Assembly: GCA_018340375.1 (NCBI GenBank)
Contig: JAFFJZ010000011.1
Location: 434,001 to 498,000 of the forward strand
Length of the DNA stretch: 64,000 nucleotides
Direction of reading: 5' to 3'
DNA from: Gonatopus flavifemur
Taxonomy: Eukaryota; Arthropoda; Insecta; Hymenoptera; Dryinidae
Notes under the pieces: model-generated
Seen by the model: only the letters and a program-made list of their open reading frames with translations
What the model was told of the DNA's origin: nothing
Database searches by the model: none
Made by a program: the position numbers and the translations under genes
Part shown: positions 43,945-55,515 of the stretch, one piece after another
How the letters are laid out: every line of letters starts with the position of its first letter
Numbering within the stretch: position 1 is the stretch's first letter

Positions 43945-45020
43945 CTTCAGCGAAAAGAGGAAGCCTAGTGATCGTTTTGGAGACCCGAAAATTTTCTTTC
44001 CTCCAAAATCAAAATGTCTTACACCAAACAACTCCCTAAAACTCGAAGAAAAATTTTGGTTCCGTGTCCGATGTCCGTCTGTCTGGCGTCTGTACCCAAT
44101 CAGAAAAATCCGAAATATGCCAATGTTGACAACAGGTGCAGTACAGTGCCAGTATTGGATCTCCAACACTTGTTCAACACGTACGGGAGCAGTACTGGAT
44201 ACATTGTCTGTACTGATAAACCAGTACTGAGAACTTAATACCGGCCAGGTACTAACCCAGTACTGGCCCTGCACTGATTGCGAATAATGGTAGCAGGACT
44301 CAATCCCCAGTACTGAAAAGCGTTATCATTCCTGAAAAACGCCAGTACCCTGCCAGTCTTGGCTGGTACTGGTGCAGTACTGCGCTTGTTGTAAATTTCT
44401 GGTTGGGTATGTCAACATTCACACGAACGCGCATATTCTCCGTTCGAATTCTCCAATCGTCATTAAATTCTCATCACAGTTGTAGGCGAGGCTCATGATG
44501 GTCCCATATTTGTTTCAGCTCGATGGATGCACAAGAACTTTATGGGAAAGAGCTAATCAGCAAAAATTTGTCATTTTTGCGAACGCGCATATTGCTCCCT
44601 ACTACTCGATTGCAATGAAACTTATACCACACTATAGTTATAATCCAATCGTGGTTCCATATTAGTTTAATTCGAATTGGTTGAAAATTGTGGAAAATGC
44701 TTTGCTCCCTCGTTAGAGGGAAGCTTTGTGATCGTTTTCGGGGCCCGAAAATTTTTTTGTCGTCAAACTCAAAATCTCTTGAGCCAAAATGTTGCTCCAA
44801 ACTCGGGGAAAATTTTTGGTTTTGTGTCTGTCTGTCTGTATGTGGGTGTGTATATATGTGTGTGTGTATGTGAACAGAATTGCTGCCGCGCATATCTCCA
44901 CTCCCTATTATCCGATTGCAATGAAACTTATACCACGTTATGATTATAATTCTCTTTTGTTCCCATATGAGTTCCATCCCAATCGGTTGAAAATTGTAGA
45001 AAATTTTTTTTTTTGCAATC
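43945..45020. repeat. Duplicated GTGATCGTTTTCGGGGCCCG repeat
   Basis: 43945-44092 and 44690-44880 are copies: GAAGC.T.GTGATCGTTTT, CCCGAAAATTTT, CTCGAAGAAAAATTTT, GTCTGTCTG. Each is followed by GCGCATAT.TCC.CTCCCTA and GATTGCAATGAAACTTATACC segments (44590 and 44885). This looks like a tandemly repeated end of a larger unknown element. It includes a short TG-rich run near 44850. The first copy is interrupted by 44095-44407. Confidence 0.55.
44095..44407. mobile_element. CCCAATCAGAAA MITE with CCAGTACTGG words
   Basis: 313 bp, CCCAATCAGAAAAATCC to AATTTCTGGTTGGG, TA on both sides. The interior consists of CCAGTACTG, GTACTGGTGCAGTAC and CAGTACTGGAT words. These are the same word as in the 30778 element, but the termini differ. 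Confidence 0.85.
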
Positions 45021-45619
45021 CTTATTGTTTGTCAATATTTTGAAAGCATGCCTTCCCTATGTTCGTATCATCCGAATGCCTTAGAACTTGGAGCATATTC
45101 ATTTCACGAGGTCTTAGTTGTACGTTTCAAATTCCAAGCAAATTGGAACTGAAAGGAGAAAATGGTAAGCACTAAGCTTCGAAACAAAATTTGTAAATTT
45201 CGAAAATGCCATTATCATGGGGACATCTTTCGTTCCTATCGTCTGATCGTTATGAAATTCTGACCACAGTTTGATCTAGTGTCGAAAGCCCACCCGTATA
45301 CGTTCCAACCTGATCCTCGCAAAAAGACGGGAGAGGGAGAGAAAACATGTCATCGGAAATTGTGATTTCGCGACCAGGCCTGTCTTGGCTTTCTGTTATC
45401 CGATTGCAGTGAAATTCATACTACGGTGTAGTTACGGTGTAGAATTTGAGCGAAGTATATCGGAATTCGAGTAGATAAGTGTACTGGGAGACTATGGAAT
45501 GGTACTAGACTAGGATATATAAAAAGCGAAGTGGAGACATATGATCGATAGATGTCCTCTTAAAGGAGCAGTTCAGCATATTTACCTATGATGTCATTCT
45601 TTGTTTGGTGTAATAGTGT

Positions 45620-46100
45620 GGGAGATAGAGAACCTCATATATGTGGATAACTAGGAATGCGGCAGATTTCCCTTAGTTGAGGAAACCAGTTATATTTCGA
45701 GGTTGAAGACCTTGTCTCGTCCATCTCCTTGAGCTTTGATAAACATTGTGAGGGGTCACGATGACTGGGCATTTTAAGAAGGTTTATAAGCCGGTTAATA
45801 GTTCGCTTCAATACCAATACCGCAATTTAGCTGTTCTAGTCTCTAATCTGAGAGCATAGTTTGGCACACATTTTGGTGAGTGCAAAATCGCTTTGAGAAA
45901 CAAAAATTGAGCCATCTTCAATTTGTCCAAGTATTGAAGGCCCTATAGTTGAGCACCATACAATAGGAAATCAACTACCAAACTGTTGAACACTGTGCTA
46001 ATGGCAGACCAGGAATCCGGCTCAAGTGAATTCAGGAGAGCAAGGGTAGATTCCAGAACTGTATTGGTGTAAGGAATATTCCTTCTCATTTAGATAAGAT
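45620..46100 (-). pseudogene. Jockey/CR1-like LINE C-terminus, decayed
   Basis: Minus-strand frames read LVVDFLLYGAQL, then a stop, then LQYLDKLKMAQFLFLKAI and PKCVPNYALRLETRTAKLRY. A neighbouring frame continues with LKMPSHRDPSQCLSKL. YGAxLWG, FLK.IL and PNYALRLET are typical of the thumb and C-terminal part of insect Jockey/CR1-type reverse transcriptases. At least two stops and a frameshift are present. The catalytic core is absent. Confidence 0.7.
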
Positions 46101-46139
46101 ATTTCATTCTATCCAATTTGGCAGATGTAACTTCTTACG

Positions 46140-47900
46140 CCGGGTCTGGGGTAGATTGTGACAGAACACGGGGTGAGGAGTGACAAGTACTCAAACAATT
46201 TTCATGCTTCATTTTATAGTCAAATCATTCAATCAAACCTTTTTTCACTTAAATCATTAATGACACAGCTATATTTGGTAATTAATAAAAAAAAAACATC
46301 ATGGCTTTCCTTTGTGAAAAAGAAGCATACGATTAGAAAACTTCCTATTGGAAAAATAATCACAATGAAACTAAAAGATTTGGACTCCACGCATAATATT
46401 GATATGCGCATCTTAATTTAAATAGATCATGAAATCTCAATTCTAACACATAGACACATAAGTTAGAGCAACAGCTTCCTGTTATTTTTCAATGAAATTT
46501 TTTTGATCGGTCCCTTTTTTATGTCTTGATAAAGTTCTTTCATTTTTGTTTCCTCATTCGATTAAGAATAATCCTGCACGATTTAGACTATTTTGAACAA
46601 ATGAACAGTTTTTCACCGACAACACAGATCCTCTCAAATAGAGAGGAATACTTTTGATACCGCATATCAGAGGAGAAGTTGAAATGTCTGTGTCTTGTTG
46701 AAAATTAGAGGCATACTGGTATTTTGATATCAATGTTTTCGGGTGTGTAGATATCTTCAGAATTACAATGTTAGTTGGTCTGCATAGATACTTTATTGAA
46801 ATTTAATACACCATCATGGATATGTAATGAATCCCTCAATCAATTGTATGTTGAAATTTGGTTTCTGATTAGTGTAAATTTGACAACATTTAGTGTAATA
46901 CTGTCAGACCAATCTCGTGTATCCAAGTCGCCTCATTCAGTGTTGATTTTTTCCAACAGTGTACTTTGCGATAGGCAAGTTTTCACTTCTTTTACAGTGC
47001 CGATTGCATTTAAGTCAGAATTCGTAAAAGGAACACTCAAAATCGCTTGATCTTGTTTTCCAATGTCAATATGTGGTCAATATCTGTCAATAACATGGGC
47101 CCTTTTTCGTGTTTTTTTTAAATGTATTACATCTTGAGATCTACTGGATCGAATTGAATGAAATTCGCAGGGTCACAAAAGTTGAGAGAAATCGTCCATG
47201 TCAATAAAATTACGAAAAATTTTTTATTGAAAATACCTTTGGGGATCAATTGTGCTACCAAAATAATACCGATTCCATATATTCATATTGTAAAACAAGA
47301 CCAAGCGATTTTGAGTGATCCGTTTTATGAATCTTCACTGAAATCAAGGAATAATCGGAATCTAGCATGCTATAAAAATCACAAACACACATGTTGCATC
47401 AATTACCATTTACTGAGAGAAGAGCTTATTGGAATTCAATAAATTTTATTTTGAATACGGCGAAATAAATATATTTTTCACTTGAACTTGGCTCCTTCCT
47501 TAATAAAAATGATCTGTGCATTCCTCTCCATTTCTATGAAAACGATCGAAATCTGACGGAATTCTCTCCATTTTTGTCAGGTTCAGAACAATTAGAAAAA
47601 TGCGGAGAAATGCAGAGGTTTATCTTTATTAGGGGTACCTATGAATTAAGTTTATTAATTTTTGAAAAACTTGATATGACGTTTCTCAACGGTTAATCAA
47701 TCTCATTTGGGGATGGCGAGTCATGTTTATATGCAATAAACATTTATTCCGCCGTATCCAACAGAAGATTCATTGAATACAAATGAACTCACCTCTTATT
47801 GTAATTATTACTATATTACAGTACATGTAATTAGAGCTTTCCTCTCGTGAGTGAGTGCTCATATTACGATATTCAGATACGAACCTCAAGTACCTAATAT
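46140..47900. other. Unassigned, with one inverted repeat
   Basis: 46990-47075 and 47255-47345 are inverted copies (ACTCAAAATCGCTTGATCTTG / CAAGACCAAGCGATTTTGAG). The frames at 46775-47050 and 47158-47442 run through this repeat and show no domain. The rest is AT-rich and unrecognised. Confidence 0.45.
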
Positions 47901-47910
47901 AGCTAATATA

Positions 47911-48163
47911 CACTGTAAAAAATGTGGAGAGTTTTTCTTCACACTCTTGGTGGATTTCGTCCCCTCATCATGGGAGAATTGTTTTTCCATCAAAAATGTG
48001 GGATTTTTCCACCACTTTGAGGAATTGTTTTGTTTTTTGGGTATTGAATTCTCTACAAATGGAGGAACAATTCACCAAATTATGGGGAAAAATTCCCCAT
48101 CTATGGAGGAACTTTGCTGCCACCATTTTTTTGGGAAAAATTCCACAATTAGTTTTTACAGTG
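47911..48163. mobile_element. CACTG-type MITE with GGGGAAAAATTCCCC words
   Basis: 253 bp, CACTGTAAAAAATGTGG to CCACAATTAGTTTTTACAGTG-type end, TA on both sides. It lies about 70 bp beyond the donor of the candidate exon at 48232-48401, in what would be an intron. Confidence 0.85.
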
Positions 48164-48231
48164 TACAGACCAAAATTTTATTCATGCATTTTTTTTCATT
48201 TTCAGAAAACGAGCATGCATAAAACATATAC

Positions 48232-48401
48232 CTTGATAGAAAAATCATCGCTGATGGCAGGAACATCGTTCAGAGTTACGGAGAAACTGACCATATTTAC
48301 AGAAAGGCACAAAGCGGATGAAGTGAACAAGACACCGACATTTTGCACTTTTACAATAACGGTAACCAAGGAAGAAATAGAACTCGCTATGAATGCCCTT
48401 A
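48232..48401 (-). CDS. Candidate internal exon of an unidentified host gene (downstream exon)
   Basis: 170 nt bounded by an excellent acceptor (TTTTTCTTTCTGTTTCAG) and a good donor (ATCAAG/GTATAT). It is open in one frame (AFIASSISSLVTVIVKVQN, then NMVSFSVTLNDVPAISDDF) and ends on a codon boundary. That frame joins without stop to the exon at 48545-48651, the junction codon A/TA giving Ile. Composition is less AT-biased than the flanks. I do not recognise the family. The alternating hydrophobic residues suggest beta-strands, which is inference. The plus-strand frame of 175 codons overlapping it also spans a MITE and is not credible. Confidence 0.5.
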
Positions 48402-48544
48402 CTGAAACAGAAAGAAAAATAAAGTCGTCCAACCCTTTTTTTGCACCATAAAATCTCTCTCGACTGAACTTCTCAATATATCGTGCAGTGGAATATAGGG
48501 ATAGCCAAGCGAACAACAAGAATAATGTGACCAAACTTTCTTAC

Positions 48545-48651
48545 TTGAATGTGTATAACGGTGTGAGGTTGCTTTTTGCTTCTTCTCCACTTGGTTCCAC
48601 TTCCTCAAAGGAACAGTCGCTACTTTAGCAATGCTGAGATAAATCCCGAAC
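48545..48651 (-). CDS. Candidate internal exon of an unidentified host gene (upstream exon)
   Basis: 107 nt bounded by a pyrimidine-rich acceptor (TTTTTTCTCGAAGAATTTTCCACAG-type) and a consensus donor (TTCAA/GTAAGA). The frame that joins the next exon is fully open: FGIYLSIAKVATVPLRKWNQ, then KATSHRYTHS. It starts in phase, with one base completing a codon. The intron to the next exon is 143 nt, a normal insect size. Lys-rich and soluble in character; family not recognised. Confidence 0.5.
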
Positions 48652-49255
48652 CTGTGGAAAATTCTTCGAGAAAAAACCAACAGCAAAAAATTGAAGGGGA
48701 GATGGGGAAAAAAAAGGTAACGGGTTGTAGGTTTTTTCAGTTTTTGTCATAAATATCGTAGCAGTCATGTACATTGTAAGGAATTCATGTAAAAATCATG
48801 GGATGTATCATTGATTATGTTCAGCCAATGGTACATTGTAGAATTTTGTACACAATTTGTAATTTTTTCCAATCATTTATGATTCGGTTTCACTAAAAAA
48901 TTTTAATTTCTCATTACATAAAATTGTGGAAAGTTACGATGTTCTGCAAGATTCCACAATACATTATTGACCAAAATATGACCAATAATTACATATTTGA
49001 TGTATATTTAGCAACCCAGGGATGATAAGATATATTTATTGTAATTTAATATATATTATATAATAATTAAGATTTTCCATGTAATTTTACAAAAAACCTT
49101 TTGACAGTATACATAGCAATATTGGATTCCTCTCGAGAAGCGAAAAATATAAAAAAATTTTCAACTGACGCATTAAAATACAATATACACCTTTTTGTCA
49201 TATACAATTAATACTACCAAAAACTCTGGGTGATTTGCATTTCCACCAATGTGTA
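48652..49255. other. AT-rich DNA, possible intron
   Basis: TACATTGTA-like words near 48770-48850 hint at a decayed MITE. It would be the upstream intron of the candidate minus-strand gene, but I cannot place the next exon with confidence. Confidence 0.35.
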
Positions 49256-49478
49256 CACTGTCAGAAATATCTGGAAGTTTTTTCCAATAACGTACATGAA
49301 TTCAGGTTAATACACATTTTACATTAAATTTAATGTACAAGAAGATGAAAAAAATATAGATTATGCTATAGTTTACATTAAATTTCATGTAAAATATGTA
49401 TGAAACTCAATTCATGCACGTATTTGAAAAAAACTTCCAGCAAATGCATTAAAATTAATGCAGAAATTTCTAACAGTG
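49256..49478. mobile_element. CACTG-type MITE, CTGGAAGTTT subfamily
   Basis: CACTGTCAGAAATATCTGG to GCAGAAATTTCTAACAGTG, TA on both sides. Internal words are ACATGAAATTTAATGT-like. The left part recurs at 63820-64000. Confidence 0.85.
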
Positions 49479-49751
49479 TAATGCAAACCTAATCATCTAC
49501 ATATTGACCTGCAAATGCACACAAACACTATTGTGCTTATTTCCCAAATACTAGTGGTTATCCATCATGATCTTTTGCTGTTTTTTACTCATTGTCTTTT
49601 GAACTGAGAATTTGAATCGATATGTGCACACTGAAACATCAATCAGGAATAATGATCGATGTGATTTGGAGACTGAGAATTGTTTGAAGAAAAAAATAAT
49701 TAATGATAGTATACTTGCGAAAAATGATATAAGCAATAATGAATGAACATC

Positions 49752-49950
49752 CCCAGTAAACCATGAGTCATTAAAGATGGAAGAAATCTTGAGGATGTGT
49801 CTAAAAAATGTCTTATAGATGCATATCAGAAATCTTCTGGAAGAGATCTCATAGATGCTTGCATAAGATACCTGAAATATATCTCAGAAATTTGTTCCAT
49901 CGGAGTTCTTGAAATATCATCTATAAGACATCTTTCAGAATCTTTTGCAT
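49752..49950. repeat. AGATGTCTTATAGATG word region
   Basis: Repeats of ATAGATGC, AAGATGTCTT and AGATCTCATAGATG. It begins CCCCAGTAAACCATGAGTCAT, like the 41151 element, but I see no matching right end. Confidence 0.4.
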
Positions 49951-50162
49951 CACTTTTCTGCCTCATTCACTCTTGTGCAACACTTGTGAACTGTTGAATC
50001 TTATATTAGGATTCAAGGGATTCAAAGGTACCATAGACCTGTTCATGGGATAGAAACTCATCAAATAAGTGTATGATATTTTATTTTATATTCGTTGGAT
50101 GTCATTGTATACTTTCTCAAAATCAGCATAAGTAAACCCTAGTAATAACCCTAGTAATAAAT

Positions 50163-50720
50163 ACCCATACGGAATTCATACATAATACATATATAATCCA
50201 TACACAGTAAACAATTTTTCGTCATTGTGTAAAGTGTTAAAAGTGGTGTGTAGAATATTTAATATTCTAGTGTGTTGATTCAACCCGATCCTGTTTTTTT
50301 TGTTTGCGTTAACAACGATTGTGTTGAATCAACACTCTAGAATGTTGAATATTCTACACACAAAGTTCAACACTTTACACAATGACGAAAAATTTTTTAC
50401 TGTGTAGATGTTTTATGCATGAAAACGTGTGGAATCATATATAATCCGTATATAATTCATGTAAGATCCATACATGACCATATATGATGCATATATAATT
50501 CATATATAATCCATGTATGAAGAATATTTCATCTATGGCAGAATTTTTTTACATATGTGAAAAAATCTTGCATTCATGGATCATATATGAATTATATATG
50601 GGCCATATATGGGTCAAACATGGGTTCAATATGGGTTATGTACGGATTATATATGGCCATATATGAATTTTATATGGATCACATATGATTTTTATATGGT
50701 CTTATATGATTTATTCTCAC
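50163..50720. repeat. CATATATG-word element, interrupted
   Basis: Dozens of ATATATAATCCATA, CATATATGAAT and TATATGGATC words, split by the MITE at 50203-50404. It begins after ATAAATA with CCCATACGG, but the right terminus is not clear. Confidence 0.5.
50203..50404. mobile_element. CACAGTAAA hairpin MITE
   Basis: 202 bp, CACAGTAAACAATTTTTCG to CGAAAAATTTTTTACTGTG, TA on both sides. The arms share GTGTAAAGTG and GTGTAGAATATT. The inside has TGTTGATTCAACA words. Confidence 0.8.
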
Positions 50721-51418
50721 TAGAGAACATTACCGGCATTTCTAACCTTCTTTTCTAACGTCATTTACATATATATATATATATGTCATTTGCTCCGCAG
50801 TCTTTGAATATTCATTATCTTGGCTTGGATCAATGAATTATTACGAAACATGGGTCCTGGGAGTTTTCGAGGGTGCTGAATCCGAATCTGGAGTCAAATC
50901 CCGAATTCAAGATGGCGGATCCAAGATAGCCGACAGGAGCATAATGTTCACCAGTAATTTTGAGGGCTAAATGTGTTTAATATTGTAACATTTGCTGCAT
51001 TTAGTGGATCAACGGTATCAATTTTGAATCGAAAATGACTTTAATATGAAAAACTTGTACGTGCGCGCCCCAAACTTGATTTGATGTTCAAGTGGGCATA
51101 AAAAGTCACCCAATGACGCAGGTTTAATTGGAAGTCTCGGATACATTTTTTGGGTATCGGATTATGAAAATTTCCTTTTCAATAATTCATAAAAAGTAAT
51201 AACAATTTGAATTTATATATATATATATGTATACAGCGGAGAAAATTTTCTCCGAGGTCACCTATTTTTCCAGAAAAAAATTAACAAAAAATAGAAGGTC
51301 CGATCGCAACGGGAAAAAACGCTCCTTGGGGAAGGGGATGAAGAAGGTCCTCTATAAATTTCATCCAATTTGGTCCACTCGGTCCAGAGTTATCCCAAAT
51401 ACAGACAGACAGACATAT
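50721..51418. other. Unassigned repeat-like DNA
   Basis: Contains a short (AT)n run, CAAGATGGCGGATCCAAGAT, and a right part ending ACAGACAGACAGAC that reappears after the insertion at 51419-51927. It resembles the 43945-45020 repeat only in its CAGACAGAC motif. The 88-codon frame ends inside the inserted MITE and is not a gene. Confidence 0.4.
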
Positions 51419-51927
51419 CCCAAACAGCACCGAGAGTTCTCAAAACGTTTTAAAAACTTGTCCAAAGTCCCACATATTTTCCAAACGTCTTAGAAACATT
51501 CATTCAATGCGTTGGGGAGCACGTTTTGGGGACAATGTTTACACATGCTATGGTACGTTTTAAGAACGTTTTCGAGACGTTATATGGAAACCAAGTATTT
51601 TATCTCTAACCTATACAAATATATATCCCGTATAACACGTAATGTATAAAACATTTAGGGAGATGCAGGCTTCACCGCAGTTCATTTGCATCTCCTCGAA
51701 ATGGAGAGTATTAAAAGATTTGGCACGAGTTTGATCTTTAACAAATTCTCATTTAACATGTTTCATAAACGTTCCATGGAAACCTAAATAAGACTATACC
51801 AGACATTTGTACATCCCTGGAATGTCTATGCGACATTTTTCAAACGTCCTGGAACATTTTTTGAACGTTCTTCTTGTGACCAAGTACGTTTTCTGAACGT
51901 CCGAAGAACGTCCCAGTGCTGTCTGGG
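51419..51927. mobile_element. CCCAAACAGCACC MITE with AAACGTTT words
   Basis: 509 bp, CCCAAACAGCACCGAGAG to CGTCCCAGTGCTGTCTGGG. Words AAACGTTTTA, GAACGTTC and ACGTCTTAGAAAC fill the interior. Its terminus differs from the CCCAAGCAGCACC family only at positions 6-7 and inwards. The flanking dinucleotides (AT, TA) do not match exactly. Confidence 0.75.
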
Positions 51928-52082
51928 TACAGACAACCCCACGGATTATCAATCAGTATTGCATGAAATGGAATACTATCCAACTTCCAATTGGATTACT
52001 CAGATATTTTAGAAGATACGGTCAGAGCGTACGATAGCGGATGTAATAGGCACTCCGTGCTGGTATACTACGTATACTGATG

Positions 52083-52400
52083 CCCAAGCAGCACCAGAAT
52101 ATACTATGGACGTTCTTCGAATATTCAAAACATGTTCTATGCACATTCCAATGAGACCGTTCTATATGTGCTATGCATATTTATCGAACGTATGTAACCG
52201 AATATACGACAGCACGTTGATTGAACGTCGATTGAATGTATATCGTAGATTTCGAATGTACTGCGTACGTTCTAAGTGTATTTAAAACAGTCTCATTCGA
52301 ACATTCTATGAACATTCATTATATGTTCTTCGTATCTCATCCGTACATTCTACGAACGTTTCTACTTCGTATATACTTTGAAATTCTGTTGCTGCTTGGG
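52083..52400 (+). mobile_element. CCCAAG-family MITE, copy 11
   Basis: 318 bp full-length copy, TG on both sides. Confidence 0.9.
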
Positions 52401-52572
52401 TGAGTGCTTAAAAAGCTGTATCCCAACTCCAATTCAATTGAGAATTACTTTCTCTTCATAATTGTCCGAAAACTTTTTTTTCTCATATTTTTACCAGCTT
52501 CTTTCTATCAACAGATTAACATTAGAAAATATGTATTGCTACGCATTAATTTTGACATGTAAACACAATTTT

Positions 52573-52915
52573 CATGTAACACAGGGTATTCTGAGAATAT
52601 TCTCACAACATCCGTAAAATGTACTTGATCGAATATTCTCACAAAGAGCGTGGAAAATTCGTAAATATTCATAAAAGATTCTTAAAATATTCGAATGAGA
52701 CTGTTTCGAATATTCTAAGAACGTTCGTACAATATGCGTACAAAGTTTGTACGGAGATTGATGGACAGCGCATGTGCAAGTATCGTGATGACATGAATTC
52801 AGTCATGGCGGATGATGTTGTTGATAGGCTACAGACCCTTGGTTATATATATTATTTTAATTTGTATTTGGGGAATAATAAATTCATGAAAAGTGCAGTT
52901 TAATATCGCAAATGT
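52573..52915 (+). mobile_element. TAACA-ended element, second copy
   Basis: Starts ATGTAACACAGGGTATTC and aligns for about 340 bp with the body of 9927-11796 after removing its nest. It carries the open frame 52619-52903. The right terminus is not evident. Confidence 0.55.
52619..52903 (+). other. Open frame shared with 10104-10327
   Basis: 94 codons, starting MYLIEYSHKERGKFVNIHKR. It aligns with the minus-strand frame at 10104-10327 with several conservative replacements (Lys/Arg, Asp/Asn, Ile/Val). No domain recognised. Whether this is a real small protein of the element or an incidental frame cannot be settled from two copies. Confidence 0.3.
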
Positions 52916-53209
52916 TCTTTGAGAGTGCCATGTGTGAGAAATAATTCTCAAGAGCATAATAAAATATTAAGGAATGCCGTATATATTATGATTACCTGTT
53001 GCGGTCATAAGTATCTCATCCATCCACGTGAATCCATAATACTACTAACAATTCATGATCACAGATGTTCAATGATAAAAAAAATTGATTTTGAAGTAGT
53101 TTCCGGTGACATGCAGAACTTTATATTGATGGGAATTTTTATTTTACAGCATCTTTTTCTAATATTCCCACAACATTCGTGGCATCATATTCTGAGAATA
53201 TTTCTCAGG

Positions 53210-53393
53210 AATATTTTGAATTCAAAATGAAAACGTATTGAATGCTCACAGAATTCAATATTAAATCTCGATAATTCTTCCTGAACATTAAGTTGTTCAT
53301 AAAGAGTTCATTTTGAATTCAAAATATTGATAATGAGTACATATTGATTAGCATAACGTGAGCTCTTTGCGGGAACTCTTGTGCTGTATGGAA
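53210..53393. repeat. Dispersed repeat, second copy of 7771-7957
   Basis: Aligns throughout with 7771-7957 and ends GTGCTGTATGG. It is directly followed by the AGCAACGC element. Confidence 0.55.
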
Positions 53394-53568
53394 ACACAGC
53401 GCTTTATTTGCACGTTCATTGTACATGGCCATAAGCACTTAAGGAGTTTGCAGTTATATGCGATTTATTCTTCAGTGAAAGTGCATGAAACGCCGCTATA
53501 TTCAGTGTATTCTTGAGGTGCTTGCGGTAATGTACAACAAACGCGCATTTCAAGCACTGCGTTGCTAC
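53393..53568. mobile_element. AGCAACGC element, uninterrupted copy
   Basis: ACACAGCGCTTTATTTGCACG to GCATTTCAAGCACTGCGTTGC. It shows the empty state of the 1045-1848 element, including ATAAGCACTTAAGGAG where that copy carries the TTAA insertion. Confidence 0.65.
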
Positions 53569-53734
53569 CTGGAAACCCAATATGAACCTTTAGCGGAACT
53601 CCTGATTGATACCATCAATATTCCAACTTAACTTTACATATAGAAACAGATGGAATGTTTGAAAAATTATTAGTGCGTCAGTGAATGTAAATCCATATAG
53701 AAACAATATAGAAATATATTCGCAAACATGATTA

Positions 53735-53924
53735 CACGGAGAGGAATGAAGGGTTAAATTTACTATGGTACTTTGTAACCGAGGGACAGACTGAACTTAC
53801 AATGAAATATACTATGACGAGACAATAGAATTTACAATGTTTACAGTCAATTCCATTAGAAATTCAGTTTGTTCCTCGGCCGCAATAATTCCATAGTCCA
53901 TTTAACTACAAATTCCTCTCCGTG
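53735..53924. mobile_element. CACGG-type MITE, AGGAACAGACTGAA subfamily, copy 1
   Basis: CACGGAGAGGAATGAAGG to ACAAATTCCTCTCCGTG, TA on both sides, 190 bp. Related to 60355-60575 (AAATTTACTATG, AGGAACAGACTGAACT). Confidence 0.85.
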
Positions 53925-54138
53925 TAGTTATTGTGTGATTTTGTTATTGTCTTGGATTTCATTAGAAAATATTTTCTAATGGTCTGAATTTGCATATTAG
54001 TGCAGATAGGAAATATTTTCTATTGAAATCAATTGGACATTCGAAACAGGAAAATATATACGTCCACACATGGTCACCATTTTGAGTCGGTACAACACCG
54101 TTGGGCAGCCGCTGTTACAAAGCTTGTATTCCGGTATA

Positions 54139-54429
54139 CACTGAAAAAAAATACGTTGAATCAAATGAGATTAATTCACAGTAAATAGATACATATTCCT
54201 TTGAGCTACCGATTACGCTTTGAGAAATCTAAATTTGATAAGGAATCATATTCATTCAAATTAATTTCTATTCGTTTGAATCAAATGAATGATTTAGTTG
54301 AAGTTAATAAATATGAATTTATTAATTAAATGTTTGGTTATAATAAGCGGGTCTTATTTCCGTGGAACCTTACCTTTCAAAAATGTTTAACCAAATGCCT
54401 CAACTCATCAGAGTAAATTTTTTTCAATG
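54139..54429. mobile_element. CACTGAAAAAAAATA MITE
   Basis: CACTGAAAAAAAATACG to GTAAATTTTTTTCAATG, TA on both sides. Interior words are GAATCAAATGA and TTGATTAAT. Confidence 0.65.
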
Positions 54430-55265
54430 TACTACCTTTTTGTTCTCTTCTGACAGGATATGAACAACGTTAACAGTTCTAAGCCTTAAAATGGAATCTG
54501 CATCATATCATTTCAAGCATGATACATTGAAAAATCGATTAATTAATCTATTATATTTCAAAATATGGCAGAAACTTAATATTCAACCCGAATAAATTGT
54601 TACATATGATAATATTGCTCAAATGGGAAATTATTATCGTATTTATCATATGATCAGCCCCCTCTATTTTTTGCACATTCCACTTTTAAGTGACCAAGTT
54701 CATTAACAAGCAGCACCGAGCTCGAAGGGGATGAATTTTTGTCACAGCTACGTTTAAGAATCATCCACATGGTTTCAACGTGAATTTCTTTTATGCTAAC
54801 CTAATCTAACCCTATGCATATTGCGCATGATATTCTCCTCTGTGAAATTCTGGTAAACCTAATGAGTTTTTTTAGAGAATTCGTAATCGTCAAATTCATT
54901 CAAATGTTATGAAATCACATGGAATTTTCCTTATTCAATATTATTTTGAGATCTTTGAGAGTATTTCTGGTCCTTACTTATGCTGAAACTATTGATAAAG
55001 GAATTATGAGTTTTATGTTGAAAAGAAGTTTTATTCAAATTGATTAAAAGCTGCTGGTCTTATGGAACTAGTAAGATATTTTTCTCATTGTAAATGAATA
55101 TTTTACTCAGTGTAACTTTTAAAAGACCCTGTACATATGACATAGCTGATCTCCATCACAAATAATTTATTCAACTACCCTCATTTTCATCCATATTTTT
55201 TCCTCGCCTCTATACATTCCTTCTTGAACTGCATCCTGTCACGCCTCCGCGTTCAACTTTTGCAG
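54430..55265. other. Unassigned AT-rich DNA
   Basis: No repeat termini recognised. A fragment AACAAGCAGCACCGAG near 54710 resembles a CCC-type end but has no partner. Confidence 0.35.
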
Positions 55266-55515
55266 GAAATCTCTCGACAACGTTGCATGTGAGAGAAATA
55301 ACGATAGAAAGCAAAGTTGCGATGATGGCGACGCTGATGTCGGATTAGGTGGAGTAAAAGATATGAATGTATTATGTATATATTCACGTGAATTGCTGGA
55401 TGAAATACCAACAACTGAATCGTTTGTAAATCTTCAAGTATGCGCCAATATGCGTATAAAGATTCTTGTACTGAGCATGAATAATTTTTCGTTAGAACAC
55501 ACAAACCAGCGTTGA
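55266..55515 (+). CDS. Possible terminal exon
   Basis: Preceded by an acceptor-like GCGTTCAACTTTTGCAG. One frame is open for about 82 codons (SLDNVACERNNDRKQSCDDG, then VCANMRIKILVLSM) to a TGA. It includes an acidic, cysteine-containing start. No domain is recognised and no partner exon is seen. The opposite strand is also open, so chance is a real possibility. Confidence 0.22.

Noticed and set aside
44540..44977. 145-codon minus-strand frame and overlapping plus-strand frames
   Set aside because: They lie in a duplicated repeat with a TG-rich run. No domain and no splice context.
46775..47442. Two frames of about 90 codons as a gene
   Set aside because: Part of each lies in an inverted repeat, and neither shows a domain or convincing splice sites.
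47924..48451. 175-codon plus-strand frame
   Set aside because: It spans a CACTG MITE and its flank. The opposite strand carries splice-bounded exons that explain the openness of the right part better.
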